Source of the DNA: Kiritimatiellia bacterium
Lineage (GTDB): Bacteria; Verrucomicrobiota; Kiritimatiellia; RFP12; UBA1067
Assembly (NCBI GenBank): GCA_017525225.1
Contig: JAFXTB010000070.1
Coordinates: 1 to 58,355 of the forward strand
Length of the DNA stretch: 58,355 bases
Direction: 5' to 3'
Below are positions 35,561 to 44,800 of the stretch, piece by piece (the stretch's first letter is position 1; every line of letters begins with the position of its first letter). The notes below the pieces were generated by a model. The model saw only the letters and a list, made by a program, of their open reading frames with translations, was not told the DNA's origin and made no database searches. The position numbers and the translations under genes are program-made.

Positions 35561-37857
35561 TTCGCGTCACCTGCATTCTGGATCGTGGCCGAGGCGAACG
35601 CCGCCTTGACCGCGTCGGCCGGGAGGGTCGTCTCGAACACCTTCATGTCGCCGGCATCGAGGCCGGGGGTGCCGTCCAGCGGGCTCGCGAACACGAGGCG
35701 GGCCTTGTCCTGGATGTGCCAGTACTCGACCACGCGCTTGCCGCCGCGCTCGTACATGAACGCGCGCACGTCCGTCCACTTGCCGCCGGCGACATCGAGC
35801 TGCGTCCATTCAAGAAGCTCGTAGCCGCCCTTCCCGTCGTCGACAAGATGGAACTCGCGCTTGGGATCCTTGAGAAGCTCCTTCTGCGCCGGGGTCAGCC
35901 ACTTGCGCGCGCGGACGTCCTCCCAGCGGCGGACCGTGGCGAGGATGTCGGCGGTGCGCTTGTGGCTGCGGAGAGCCCTGAGCGACATCTGCATCGTCGA
36001 GGGACAGTCGAACGCGGCCGCCTTGCTCGTGCCGTACTCCCAGATGTCCGCCTGCACGCCGACGGTGCGGCCGGCGCCCCAGAGGCCCTCGCCCTTCTGG
36101 GGCGGTCCCTTGAGATTGGGCGCGCCGAAGCGCCACCAGCCGAAATCCACGCGGGTGAAGTCCTTCGCGAGCCGCTTTGCCGCGGCGTACGGGTACTCGA
36201 TGATCTTCGGCTTGAAATACTCGGGGGAGAACACGTCGAAGGCGTTGGCCCCGGACTGCAGATGCCAGCCGAAATGGCTCTTGGCGCAGCCTTCGGTGAA
36301 GAGCGGCGGACGCCCCGTGCGGGCTATGCAGCGATCCACGCAGCGGATCTGCGAAAGGGAGATGTTCACCGTGCACGGCGGATTGGCGTCCTCGGAGCCG
36401 TCGAAGTAGAGGAACTCCAGTCCGCAGTCGTAGATGGAGGCGATCTTGTCGCCGATCTCGTCCTGCAGCGAGGTATCCTGGTCCACGTACGTGCTGATGG
36501 CGGCGCACTCGCTCACGCCCAGCACGCCCCCGATCTCGCCTACGGGATGGTCCTTCGCGTAGGTGCCGAGATGGCGGCGCCTTACGCCCGTGAAGCGGTA
36601 TGGGCGCTCGGTGGTGTAGCCTTCGTACGTCATCAGCTCCGTGCCGAACCTGAGGATGCGGCACTTGGGATGCATCGGCGCCGCTATCGGGTTCTGCTCC
36701 ACGTAGACGTCGCAGACATTCTCGGAGGCGGGCAGCGCGCGGGAGAGGGTATAGTGCTTCAGCAGGGCGAGGCGGTGGTCGGCCTCGGGCGTCACGTAGC
36801 TGCTGTCGAAGCCGATGAATGTCTGGAGCGTGTGCATGCCCACGCTGATGCCGGCCGCGTTGAACTTGCGCACGGTTTCCGTGAACGACTTGCGCGTCCA
36901 GCCTTTGGCCCAGGTGTAGTCCGGCAGCGTACGGTAGCCTTTTCTACCGCCGTTGACGAGGGACGTGTAGTAGACGAGCATCATGCGGAAGCCGCCCGCC
37001 TTGGCGTAGGAGAGCAGTTCGTCCGCGGTCCCGGGGGAGATCTCCGCCGTCCAGAAGAGCGAGGCGTTGAGCCTGCTGTCGCGGCGGCTCTTGACGCCGC
37101 GCGGCATGCCGCAGGCGGCCTCTGCGGCGTCGACCTGCTCCAGGAACCCGGCAGGGGTGGCGGCGGCGGCGAGCACGGCCACGCCGTTGGTGATGCCGTA
37201 GTTCTTCATCGCCTCCACGGTGAGGCGGTGGAAGCCCCAGCGGCGCTCGTTGTCGACATCCATGTAGGGGGTGCCGCCCATCACGCCCACGCAGCCGCGG
37301 CCGTCCCACATCACGTTGAGCCAGTCGCCGAAGTTCTCGCGGTCCTTCACCGGCAGCTGCAGCACCCGGAACGAATCCATGGGCGGCACGTCCAGGTTCC
37401 AGTGCCAGTACTGGTGCTCCTGCTCGGTGTTGGATATGAGCCGTTCCGGACGGAACGTCACGTATCCGGCCGCAGTCTCCTCGACGCGCACTTCCACCTC
37501 GTAGGGGGCGGTCTCGAAACCGACGCGTATGAGGTCTCCCTCGCGCCGGACGCGGTTGGCGGGATACGTGGTGCGCTTGGCCTGCTGCACGAGGCGTATC
37601 TCGTTGTTGAACGGACGTATCTGCGTGGTCGCGAAGACCGGGATGCCCTCGCGCGGCTCGAGCATCTCCTCGCCGTTGGCCTTCACCACGAGCGACTTCG
37701 CCGTGGCGTCCGGGTTTATGACCAGCTTGAACGCCTTGGTCTCCACCACCACGGGCGTCTTTCCGTCGAAATGCGACGGAAGCCTCTCGAATGTCGGGGC
37801 CGCACCCGCCGACGTGGCGAGGATTGCGGCTAGACCTGCTGCTATCATCATTGACAT
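35557..37857 (-). CDS. exported glycosidase-like protein
   Basis: 766 aa; hydrophobic N-terminus MSMMIAAGLAAILATSAGA and Shine-Dalgarno AAGGAG. Residues ~25-250 are beta-rich, like a supersandwich preceding a barrel in several glycoside hydrolases. Residues ~265-600 contain barrel motifs (RMMLVYYTSLVNGG, AGISVGMHTLQTFIG, CGLEFLYFDGSED, GVQADIWEYGTS); Asp in YFDGSED and Glu in TEGCAKSHF are candidate catalytic acids. No named family could be fixed by eye. Followed by an overlapping M81 gene and preceded by an M24 gene, suggesting processing of a glycopeptide or similar mixed polymer. Confidence 0.57.
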   Translation of the reverse strand: MSMMIAAGLAAILATSAGAAPTFERLPSHFDGKTPVVVETKAFKLVINPDATAKSLVVKANGEEMLEPREGIPVFATTQIRPFNNEIRLVQQAKRTTYPANRVRREGDLIRVGFETAPYEVEVRVEETAAGYVTFRPERLISNTEQEHQYWHWNLDVPPMDSFRVLQLPVKDRENFGDWLNVMWDGRGCVGVMGGTPYMDVDNERRWGFHRLTVEAMKNYGITNGVAVLAAAATPAGFLEQVDAAEAACGMPRGVKSRRDSRLNASLFWTAEISPGTADELLSYAKAGGFRMMLVYYTSLVNGGRKGYRTLPDYTWAKGWTRKSFTETVRKFNAAGISVGMHTLQTFIGFDSSYVTPEADHRLALLKHYTLSRALPASENVCDVYVEQNPIAAPMHPKCRILRFGTELMTYEGYTTERPYRFTGVRRRHLGTYAKDHPVGEIGGVLGVSECAAISTYVDQDTSLQDEIGDKIASIYDCGLEFLYFDGSEDANPPCTVNISLSQIRCVDRCIARTGRPPLFTEGCAKSHFGWHLQSGANAFDVFSPEYFKPKIIEYPYAAAKRLAKDFTRVDFGWWRFGAPNLKGPPQKGEGLWGAGRTVGVQADIWEYGTSKAAAFDCPSTMQMSLRALRSHKRTADILATVRRWEDVRARKWLTPAQKELLKDPKREFHLVDDGKGGYELLEWTQLDVAGGKWTDVRAFMYERGGKRVVEYWHIQDKARLVFASPLDGTPGLDAGDMKVFETTLPADAVKAAFASATIQNAGDAK

Positions 37858-37896
37858 GTCATCTGCTCCTTCGACGGGTGCGACTCCAGACGTTCC

Positions 37897-39069
37897 TCAG
37901 AGGGACTGCGCGAAGTAGGCGTCCATCTTCGGCGACATCGGCCTGCAGCCGCTGTCGGTGATGATGTAGCCTGTCTCGATGCGCGCGCCGTTGAACTTGG
38001 GATGGCCGAAGAAGCTCACGTCCACCATCACCGTCATGCCGGGCGCGAGAACGTCATCGGAGTTCGGCCCGTAGAACGGCAGCTCGGCCTCCATGAGTCC
38101 GATTGTATGCGCGAACGGGCAGACGAGATACTTGAACAGATCGTGCTTCTTGTAGTATTCGCGGCCGGGCACGTCGATCTCCTTGCCGCTCACGCCGGGC
38201 TTCAGCATGGCCTTGGTGAGCTGCATCACCTCCCTGAGGTGCTTCATGCACTCCTTCTGGTCGGCGGTGTACTCGCCGCTGACGGGGAGCGTGTCGCCAA
38301 AGGTGCCGGCATAGCCGTTGAAGCGCGGGGCGATGCCGATCATCACCAGCTCGCCGGGCTGCATCTGCCTGTTGGTGGCCGTGGGCACTACCGCGTTGGC
38401 GCGCTCGCCGGAGCCGACGATCGTGGAATATGCGAAATTGGTCGCGCCGTTCGCGCGGCACACGGCTTCGCCGGCCGCCGCCACCTCGTACTCGAACGCG
38501 CCAGGGGCGATCTTAGCCTTCATCGCGTCGTACGCGAGATCGCAGAGGCCCACGGCCTTGAGCATGTTCTCGCGTTCCCAGTCGCTCTTGTACGCGCGCA
38601 TCGCCTCGTAGTCGCCGGTGATGTCCACCAGCTCCACACCCGCGAAGCCGGCCTGGAAGTCGAGATACACCTGGTGCGGGATCGTGTTCGTGCCCACGAG
38701 CCCGATGCGCTTCAGGGGCATTCCGGCGGCGGACATCTCCTTGTACAGATCCTCGAAGCCGATGATGTGCGCGTTGGGATACTCCTCCTCGGGCACCATG
38801 AACACCGGGAAGCAGCGTATCTTGGTGATCGCCGAGGACTGCAGCGCGAACGGCTCGGACTCGGGACCTCCGAGAAGCCACGGCTCGCCCTTGCGCGGCA
38901 CGAACACGGACCCCTTCTCGAACTGGCCGCACCAGCCGGTGAGGTACCAGCCGTTGGCGATGTTGAGCTCGTCGAAGTAGACGAGGGCGGCATCGAGTCC
39001 GCGCTTCTCGAGGATGGCCTGCACGGCGGCTATGCGCTTCGCGCTCTCTTCCTTGTTATAGTACGACAT
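37897..39069 (-). CDS. M24 (creatinase/Xaa-Pro peptidase) family protein with altered metal site
   Basis: 390 aa, cytoplasmic. The N-terminal creatinase domain is ~1-155 and the pita-bread domain ~165-385. Expected metal ligands are D, D, H, E, E. Here they align as Pro248 (lost), Asp259 (FGDT), His321 (FAHTIGL), Asp350 (MVDVSFF, Glu to Asp) and Glu365 (ARIETGY). It may therefore be a metal-independent hydrolase like creatinase, or bind a single metal. A Shine-Dalgarno AAAAGGAG precedes the ATG and a promoter lies at 39143-39171. First gene of the long minus-strand array. Confidence 0.8.
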   Translation of the reverse strand: MSYYNKEESAKRIAAVQAILEKRGLDAALVYFDELNIANGWYLTGWCGQFEKGSVFVPRKGEPWLLGGPESEPFALQSSAITKIRCFPVFMVPEEEYPNAHIIGFEDLYKEMSAAGMPLKRIGLVGTNTIPHQVYLDFQAGFAGVELVDITGDYEAMRAYKSDWERENMLKAVGLCDLAYDAMKAKIAPGAFEYEVAAAGEAVCRANGATNFAYSTIVGSGERANAVVPTATNRQMQPGELVMIGIAPRFNGYAGTFGDTLPVSGEYTADQKECMKHLREVMQLTKAMLKPGVSGKEIDVPGREYYKKHDLFKYLVCPFAHTIGLMEAELPFYGPNSDDVLAPGMTVMVDVSFFGHPKFNGARIETGYIITDSGCRPMSPKMDAYFAQSL

Positions 39070-39142
39070 TTCGTTTTCTCCTTTTGTGGTTTCTTGTCTG
39101 GTTTTTCCTGTTTGAAGATTCTAGTCTGAAGTCGACGCTAAC

Positions 39143-39171
39143 AGTATATAAAATAATGGCGCATTCCGCAA
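39143..39171 (-). promoter_or_regulatory. sigma70-type promoter for the M24/glycosidase array
   Basis: Minus strand TTGCGG (39171-39166) and TATACT (39148-39143), 17 nt apart, in an AT-rich gap of 145 bp. It would drive the M24 gene and probably much of the closely spaced array down to about 18 kb. Confidence 0.5.
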
Positions 39172-39214
39172 CCAGGACAATTGTAAAATTCCCAAAAAAA
39201 TCGCCCATGTAACC

Positions 39215-41416
39215 CTATCTGAATTTGATGGATATCCCCGTTAGACACTCAGTTCCAAACAGCTTGAGTTCCGGGAAATTCCTTCCCCCTACCCATGTCG
39301 TATGGTTGTGCTCGTTGGCGTACAAGTCAAGAGCTCTACGGGCTTCATAGCCGGTAAGCGCCTTTGCGCCAAACGTGATCGGCGAATCCCACGCAACAGC
39401 AGCGTTCAACCTGTCATAGTAGAGCGCAATGGCGCTGTTGGATTCAAGCACCTTGCCATCCCCCATGTCAATTGTCAATTCGTTCTCGGCCATTATGTCG
39501 CGTCCGCCGAAGAGGATGCCGGTCTGTCCGCCGGCGGGATACGTCGGCACCGTCGATTGCACGACGCCGAAGTTCGCGCAGTCGCGGATAGTGGTCGAAC
39601 CGCTCGACGTCGCGATGCCGATGAAGCCGCCCGCGCCGCCTTCTTCGCCAGCGTTCTTCGCGACCTTCACGCGGGCGTTGTTGCTGCACTGCTCGATGGT
39701 CACGTCAGAACCGCATTTGCCGATGAAGGCTCCTGCGACATGGATTCCGTCGCCGATGGCCACGGTGTTCGTGTCGTCAACGATGAAGTGGCAATCGACC
39801 ATACGCAGGTCGCTCGCAATGGCGACGAATCCGCCGATATACTGGCCGCCGCCGCCTGCACTCGCGCCGAGGACGGCGCAGTTCCGCATCACGCAGTTCG
39901 TCATCAGTGTGCTCTCGCTGACATTGTAGATCATGGCCGACGTCCCGTAGCTGCCGGACGGAACCGTCCACCGGCAGTCCTCCATTGTCACCCCGGAAAG
40001 GGTCGATCCAACGTAGGAGGCGGAGGCGATGATGGCCGTGCGGTTGGCGTTTCCAGGCGAGCGGAATCCCTTGAAGCAAATGTCGCGCACCATGCCGCCG
40101 CAGATCTCGGAGAACATCTTGAATGAGCTCGGGATGTTTGAGACCGTATGCCCGCGCCCATCGATTGCGGCGAACAGCTGCCCGCCCGAATGGGAAATGC
40201 CGGAGAGGCTGATGTCATTCGTGAGCGCGATGGTGATGGCGGACATGCCCATGAGATCCGACTCGAGATACTCGACGAACTCCGCGCCCGTGCCGACCTC
40301 GATCACCTTGGGAATGAAGATGGCAAGGACATCGACGTCGTCCGTGACGGAGGTGTACCTGCCCTGCCACTTGTAGAAGACGCTGGTGTCGTCGGGCGGC
40401 GCGGGGTTGGCGGGCGGCGTGGCGTTGGAACCATGGTTGACGGTTTCGGTCTTGAGGACGGTTCCGTACCAGTCCTGGAATGTTACGGTGTAGGTGTTGA
40501 TCTCGTACTGCGCCGCAAGCGTCAGGTCCGTCTGGACGTTCTGATAGGAGCCGCTCCATCCGGTGAAGTGGTATCCCGTGCGCGTCGGGTCGGCAGGGGG
40601 GGACGCGTCATTGCCCTCCAGCACCGTCGCCGTGTCGATGGTTGAACCATCGTAGTCGTTGAAGGTGACGGTCAGCGACCGCTGGTAGGTGACCGTCGCC
40701 AATGCGGCGGGTTCGTCTCCGAAACCGAGGGTCTCTTGCGGAACGGACGCGCCCGATGTCGAAAGCGTGGCGTGGTTTTTGGAGAAGACGGCCCCTGTTC
40801 CATCGACATTCGGAACCCGTGTGTAATCACCGGAAAGATTCGACGCGACGATGCTGGAGTCGATGCTGCTTGTGCACAGAGCCCCGTTGCAGGGCAGCGC
40901 GACCAGGACCCAGGCGCCGGGATACAGCGCCGGCGTATTAGATAGATAGTCCTCATAAGCGAGAGAGGAACCTGTGTCGAAACGCGTACCCGTGAACAAG
41001 ACCACCGCAAACTGCTCGCCGTTGGACAGACGCTCCAGGACATACCTCTCGCACCATACGGGATCCGTGTCCGTACCCGTATTTTGGGGAGAGTCGTGAC
41101 TCGCGACGCGCCATGCAGCAGTCTTGTACACCAAGACGCGCCCACCCTTCGCCATGTTCGAGACATACTCGGTTGTAGCCGTGTACCCCTCGGCAGTCAG
41201 ACCGAAGTTTTCGGCGCCTGTCGGGCCGTAGAAGAAGCCGAAGTCAACGTTGTTGGTGCTGAGGAACGCGGCATAGCTGGTCAACTGCTCCGCAGAAGGC
41301 GTCGTGAGGTTTCCACCGAGGTATTGGCAGAACATATTAGCCGTCCCAGCATTTGCAATTGTAATGAAAACCAAGATAGCCGACAACAAACAAACTCGAA
41401 AATGTTGATTTTTCAT
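39215..41416 (-). CDS. exported surface protein with InlB-type B repeats and beta-helix/GLUG-like region
   Basis: 733 aa; signal peptide MKNQHFRVCLLSAILVFITIANA. Residues ~25-240 are unassigned; ~245-385 carry two Listeria-Bacteroides (Flg_new/InlB B) repeats (LTVTFNDYDG ... GYHFTGWSGSYQNV; YTVTFQDWYG ... FYKWQGRYTSV). From ~395 on there are beta-helix/GLUG-like turns (MEDCRWTVPSG, TNCVMRNCAV, GGFVAIAS). It ends in TGISIKFR, similar to the ends of the two giant beta-helix proteins. Likely cell-surface binding or adhesion. The predicted promoter puts the RNA start at the ATG itself. Confidence 0.78.
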   Translation of the reverse strand: MKNQHFRVCLLSAILVFITIANAGTANMFCQYLGGNLTTPSAEQLTSYAAFLSTNNVDFGFFYGPTGAENFGLTAEGYTATTEYVSNMAKGGRVLVYKTAAWRVASHDSPQNTGTDTDPVWCERYVLERLSNGEQFAVVLFTGTRFDTGSSLAYEDYLSNTPALYPGAWVLVALPCNGALCTSSIDSSIVASNLSGDYTRVPNVDGTGAVFSKNHATLSTSGASVPQETLGFGDEPAALATVTYQRSLTVTFNDYDGSTIDTATVLEGNDASPPADPTRTGYHFTGWSGSYQNVQTDLTLAAQYEINTYTVTFQDWYGTVLKTETVNHGSNATPPANPAPPDDTSVFYKWQGRYTSVTDDVDVLAIFIPKVIEVGTGAEFVEYLESDLMGMSAITIALTNDISLSGISHSGGQLFAAIDGRGHTVSNIPSSFKMFSEICGGMVRDICFKGFRSPGNANRTAIIASASYVGSTLSGVTMEDCRWTVPSGSYGTSAMIYNVSESTLMTNCVMRNCAVLGASAGGGGQYIGGFVAIASDLRMVDCHFIVDDTNTVAIGDGIHVAGAFIGKCGSDVTIEQCSNNARVKVAKNAGEEGGAGGFIGIATSSGSTTIRDCANFGVVQSTVPTYPAGGQTGILFGGRDIMAENELTIDMGDGKVLESNSAIALYYDRLNAAVAWDSPITFGAKALTGYEARRALDLYANEHNHTTWVGGRNFPELKLFGTECLTGISIKFR

Positions 41417-41422
41417 GGCTGG

Positions 41423-41451
41423 ATTTTACCATCTCGCAGATGGCCCGTCAA
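41423..41451 (-). promoter_or_regulatory. promoter with central palindrome, giving a leaderless start
   Basis: Minus strand TTGACG (41451-41446), 17-nt spacer, TAAAAT (41428-41423), then six nt to ATG 41416. The spacer contains the palindrome CCATCT-CGC-AGATGG (41429-41443), a good operator candidate. No Shine-Dalgarno is visible. Confidence 0.5.
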
Positions 41452-41838
41452 TAATCAAACTGGTCCTTTTCTTCGCTACCACCGCCATAACCGCCGCCAA
41501 ACCGGGAGGGACGCGCCCCGTCGCGTCCGCATGGGCGTTCATGAAATCTGCGACTTCAGCATCCGTGGCGGGTCTCCGCCGCCCGTCGCTTGATCGCCTC
41601 TATCGTATCGCCTCTCTGCGGCATCGCCATAGTCTCTACTCCACCATTTCTACTCCACCAATGGGGTCTGGTCCTCTAGCCTCTTGTGAAGAAATGAACT
41701 TTTCTTGCCGACATTCCGGCAATGCTCTCGCGTTTCATCTATCGTCTGCATGATTGCTCCTTCTAGGTTCGTTGTACTACTCCACCACCGTTCTCCAAAG
41801 TGTCAGCACCTCCTCTCCCTAACACACAGTGACATATT
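41452..41838. other. junction region with degenerate coding remnants
   Basis: About 390 bp between the GC-rich chromosome-like part and the AT-richer island. On the minus strand a GC-rich open segment without a start (about 41431-41600) reads ATDAEVADFMNAHADATGR and ends with a stop, looking like the tail of a decayed gene. Short repeats of CTACTCCACCA occur near 41636, 41650 and 41777. No attachment site, terminator hairpin or transposase is evident. Confidence 0.4.
41650..41751 (-). CDS. possible 33-residue peptide
   Basis: ATG 41751 follows a good Shine-Dalgarno AAGGAG by six nt, and the frame (MQTIDETREHCRNVGKKSSF...) runs 33 codons to a TAG. It lies 87 nt downstream of the large FtsK/DptH-like gene and could be its last cistron or a fragment. 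No family is recognised. Confidence 0.25.
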   Translation of the reverse strand: MQTIDETREHCRNVGKKSSFLHKRLEDQTPLVE

Positions 41839-44800
41839 CTATTCCTCATGTAGAAAACGATCGATGTAATCAGATAGATTGTCTAAATCAAGGCTGTAAC
41901 CTTGTGCGCGCAATAAGTTTCCACCAGCATCCTTGAATAATAAATCGCCTTTGCCCTGAAGCCGTTCTGCCCCAGAATCAGGCGTATCAAGAATCATCTT
42001 TGCAGAATTTGCATCTGCTACCATCAAGGCCACTCGTCCAGGAAGTTGCGCTTTGATGTTTGTGTCAAGTAATTTTGAACTAGGTCGCTGTGTGCAAAGA
42101 ATTAAATGAATACCACGGCTACGCCCAGCTTGCGCAATTTGACGAAGAGTCCTAAAGAAGGTGTCTCGTTCATCACGCCCTGCGATATTGTCTGCAAGGT
42201 CAGCAAATTCGTCAACCAAGACAACCACCGGAGGCAATTGAGGCTGTCCTTTATCTCGCATGTGCTGATTATAAAGCGATATTTTAGAGACGCGTTCCTG
42301 TATAAACAACTGTTGTCTAAATTCTGATTCCTGAAAAACCTGGTTTTGAATGTATTGTACGGCATCAGTTGCACTTGACAAGATCCCCTTGGGCATAAGA
42401 TGCGGCATGGATTCAAAAGCAATAAAGTCTTCTGGTTTACTTGATGTAATCAGCAACTTAAGCTGTTCTTCGCGTGGATGGCGAACAAGGAGTGATAACA
42501 ATAATGTTGACAGGAATACACTTTTTCCGCTCCCCGTAGTGCCTCCGACAAGCAAATGAGGCATTTCATCCAGACTTCTCAAGATGTCATCACCTTCAGG
42601 TGTCCGCCCAATAAGGATAGGCATCTTCTCAAATTCAACAGATTCAGGCAACAAAGAGATTACATTTTCAAATGGGACAAATTCACGTTTGTCGCGAACA
42701 ACGTCTACAGCAATTTTGTCTGTGTTTTCGACTTGCTGAATACGCAGTTGCGTATGCGAAATCTGGCGTCCTATGTCCGGCAACGATTTTCGGAGATTGT
42801 CTATTTTCTGACCCGTTTGAAGCGTCAAATAGAAGCGAATGACGCTAGGACCAACCTTGGCCGAAGATGGCTCACACTCTGCAATACGAATCTGAAAAGA
42901 GTTACAGGCTCTTCGGAATGACTTTACCAAATCCTCGATGTTTTCAGATTGCGCTTTTTCAGTGCACGAAATTTGTTTGTTTTCTTTAGGTTCCGACGAT
43001 GGTTCTTCCCTTTCCAAAAACTCATCAGAATCTGTATGGTTAACATTCGCGGTAGCGACACTGGGAACATTCTCGTCATTCTCATCGTCATCCACCGATT
43101 GCAAAGGTGGCAGAGTCGTCAAGATGGGAACATCGCCAGATTCACATGCATCCTTAAATATTTCTTTCTGTATGCGTCCTGCAGTTAGGGAAACAACTGC
43201 TATCTCATAAACATCTTCTCCCTCATATGTGCCAACTTCATCGGGGACATCTGTTGAGTTGTTCTCAAGATCAACATGAAGGATTGTTCCGCAAATCTTA
43301 ACCTTACATCCACCAGCAAAGACTTGCTTTAGTTTCTTGCTCCAATCCTGAACCTGGGCGGACGATAAATATTTTGATCTAAAGCACTCGTTAACAACTT
43401 GATATTTCAGTGTCTCGCGTCTTGCCGAAACGAACATGTTATTATCGAGTAAATCATTATTGAATACTTGGTATAACCGATTCAGAACATAGCCAACTTG
43501 TTCTGGTGCATGACCATGCAATACACGCTTCCCATTTGTAGTAGAGAATGTAAAGTCTTTGCCTTCTGCGCTTCGTGTTTTAACTTCAAGAACATCAATA
43601 ATTACGCCTCCAGTCTGATTATCAATCCTGAAGCCGACAAGATCAGCGCGATCATTTGCCAACGTTTCATTATCGGTCTTACTCAGCCATGTCCTTCCCT
43701 CATCTGAATCTAACGATGCTATCAAACAGCCAGGATGCTGGTCGGCATACCATTTAGCCGCAAACACCGTTCCAAGCATTCCCTTGCGGCGAGCATTCGC
43801 CACATCGGCAGCTCCTTGTAACCTCGCAGGAATTCCAACAAGACCTTCTCCCGAAATATGACCAAATCGATTCAGAATGCCAACCAGACCTTCGCTAGTC
43901 GGATGTAAATTGTACTTCTTGAGTAGAAGGATGAATTGTTGAATCACTCGAGAATTCTTATTTGCCCAAATACAAACATTCCTCCTACCGAAATTCTTTA
44001 CGCCGATAGGCAACCCATTATCTGGAACATAGTTGTATACCACGCGATCTGCTGCAATCATCCATTGCGCATACTGTTTATCCACAACTTCTAAAATTTT
44101 ATTTAAGTCATCCGTCTTCAAATATGATGTACGTGGAACCCTTGACTGACTACACGCGGATCCCGTCTTATCTAAAACGCCGTAATAACTACCAAGGAAA
44201 CCGTTACTTGTGTCTGTGTTTGGGAATATCTCCCCATCGTGTGATATGGCATCATATTTGAAGTCATAAGTTACTACTAATGGTGTAATATACAATTCTC
44301 TTGTATTCGCACCATATGAAACCTGGTAAGTGGACTGGTCAAAATAAAAAGCCAAATGCACAGGATCGTTTCTGAGGTACTCGTTCACAACAGAAGCATT
44401 CTTGCAGTGAACGACTTTGATTCGCAGACTATCTGTCTGAATAAGATCGGACACATCGGCATCTTGTCTAACGAAATCAAGATTGTCAATTTCACGGCCA
44501 CCAGAATGGCTCTCTGTGAGGTAAATATCCAGCGTCGCTGCCGCACTGCTTATTGTTGACTTTTTGCGTTCTGAAACACAACTAGACACAATCCTCACAC
44601 ATTCCATAACATCTGGCACGTCAACAACGCAGATTCGCAAGTCATTTGCTGCATACGGGGCGAAAGCAAGATATCTACTAATGGTATCTTCAATGCATTC
44701 CATGCCATCACTTCCAAGATATCTATTTGTCTTGTTTTCAAACGTAGGCAAGATGCCTTGCGAACCTGAACATGGCAAAATATAGTCATCATTCGCACCC

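Noticed and set aside
35506-37833. 775-codon open frame on the plus strand
   Set aside because: Antisense shadow of the 766-aa exported protein; composition is that of a GC-rich shadow.
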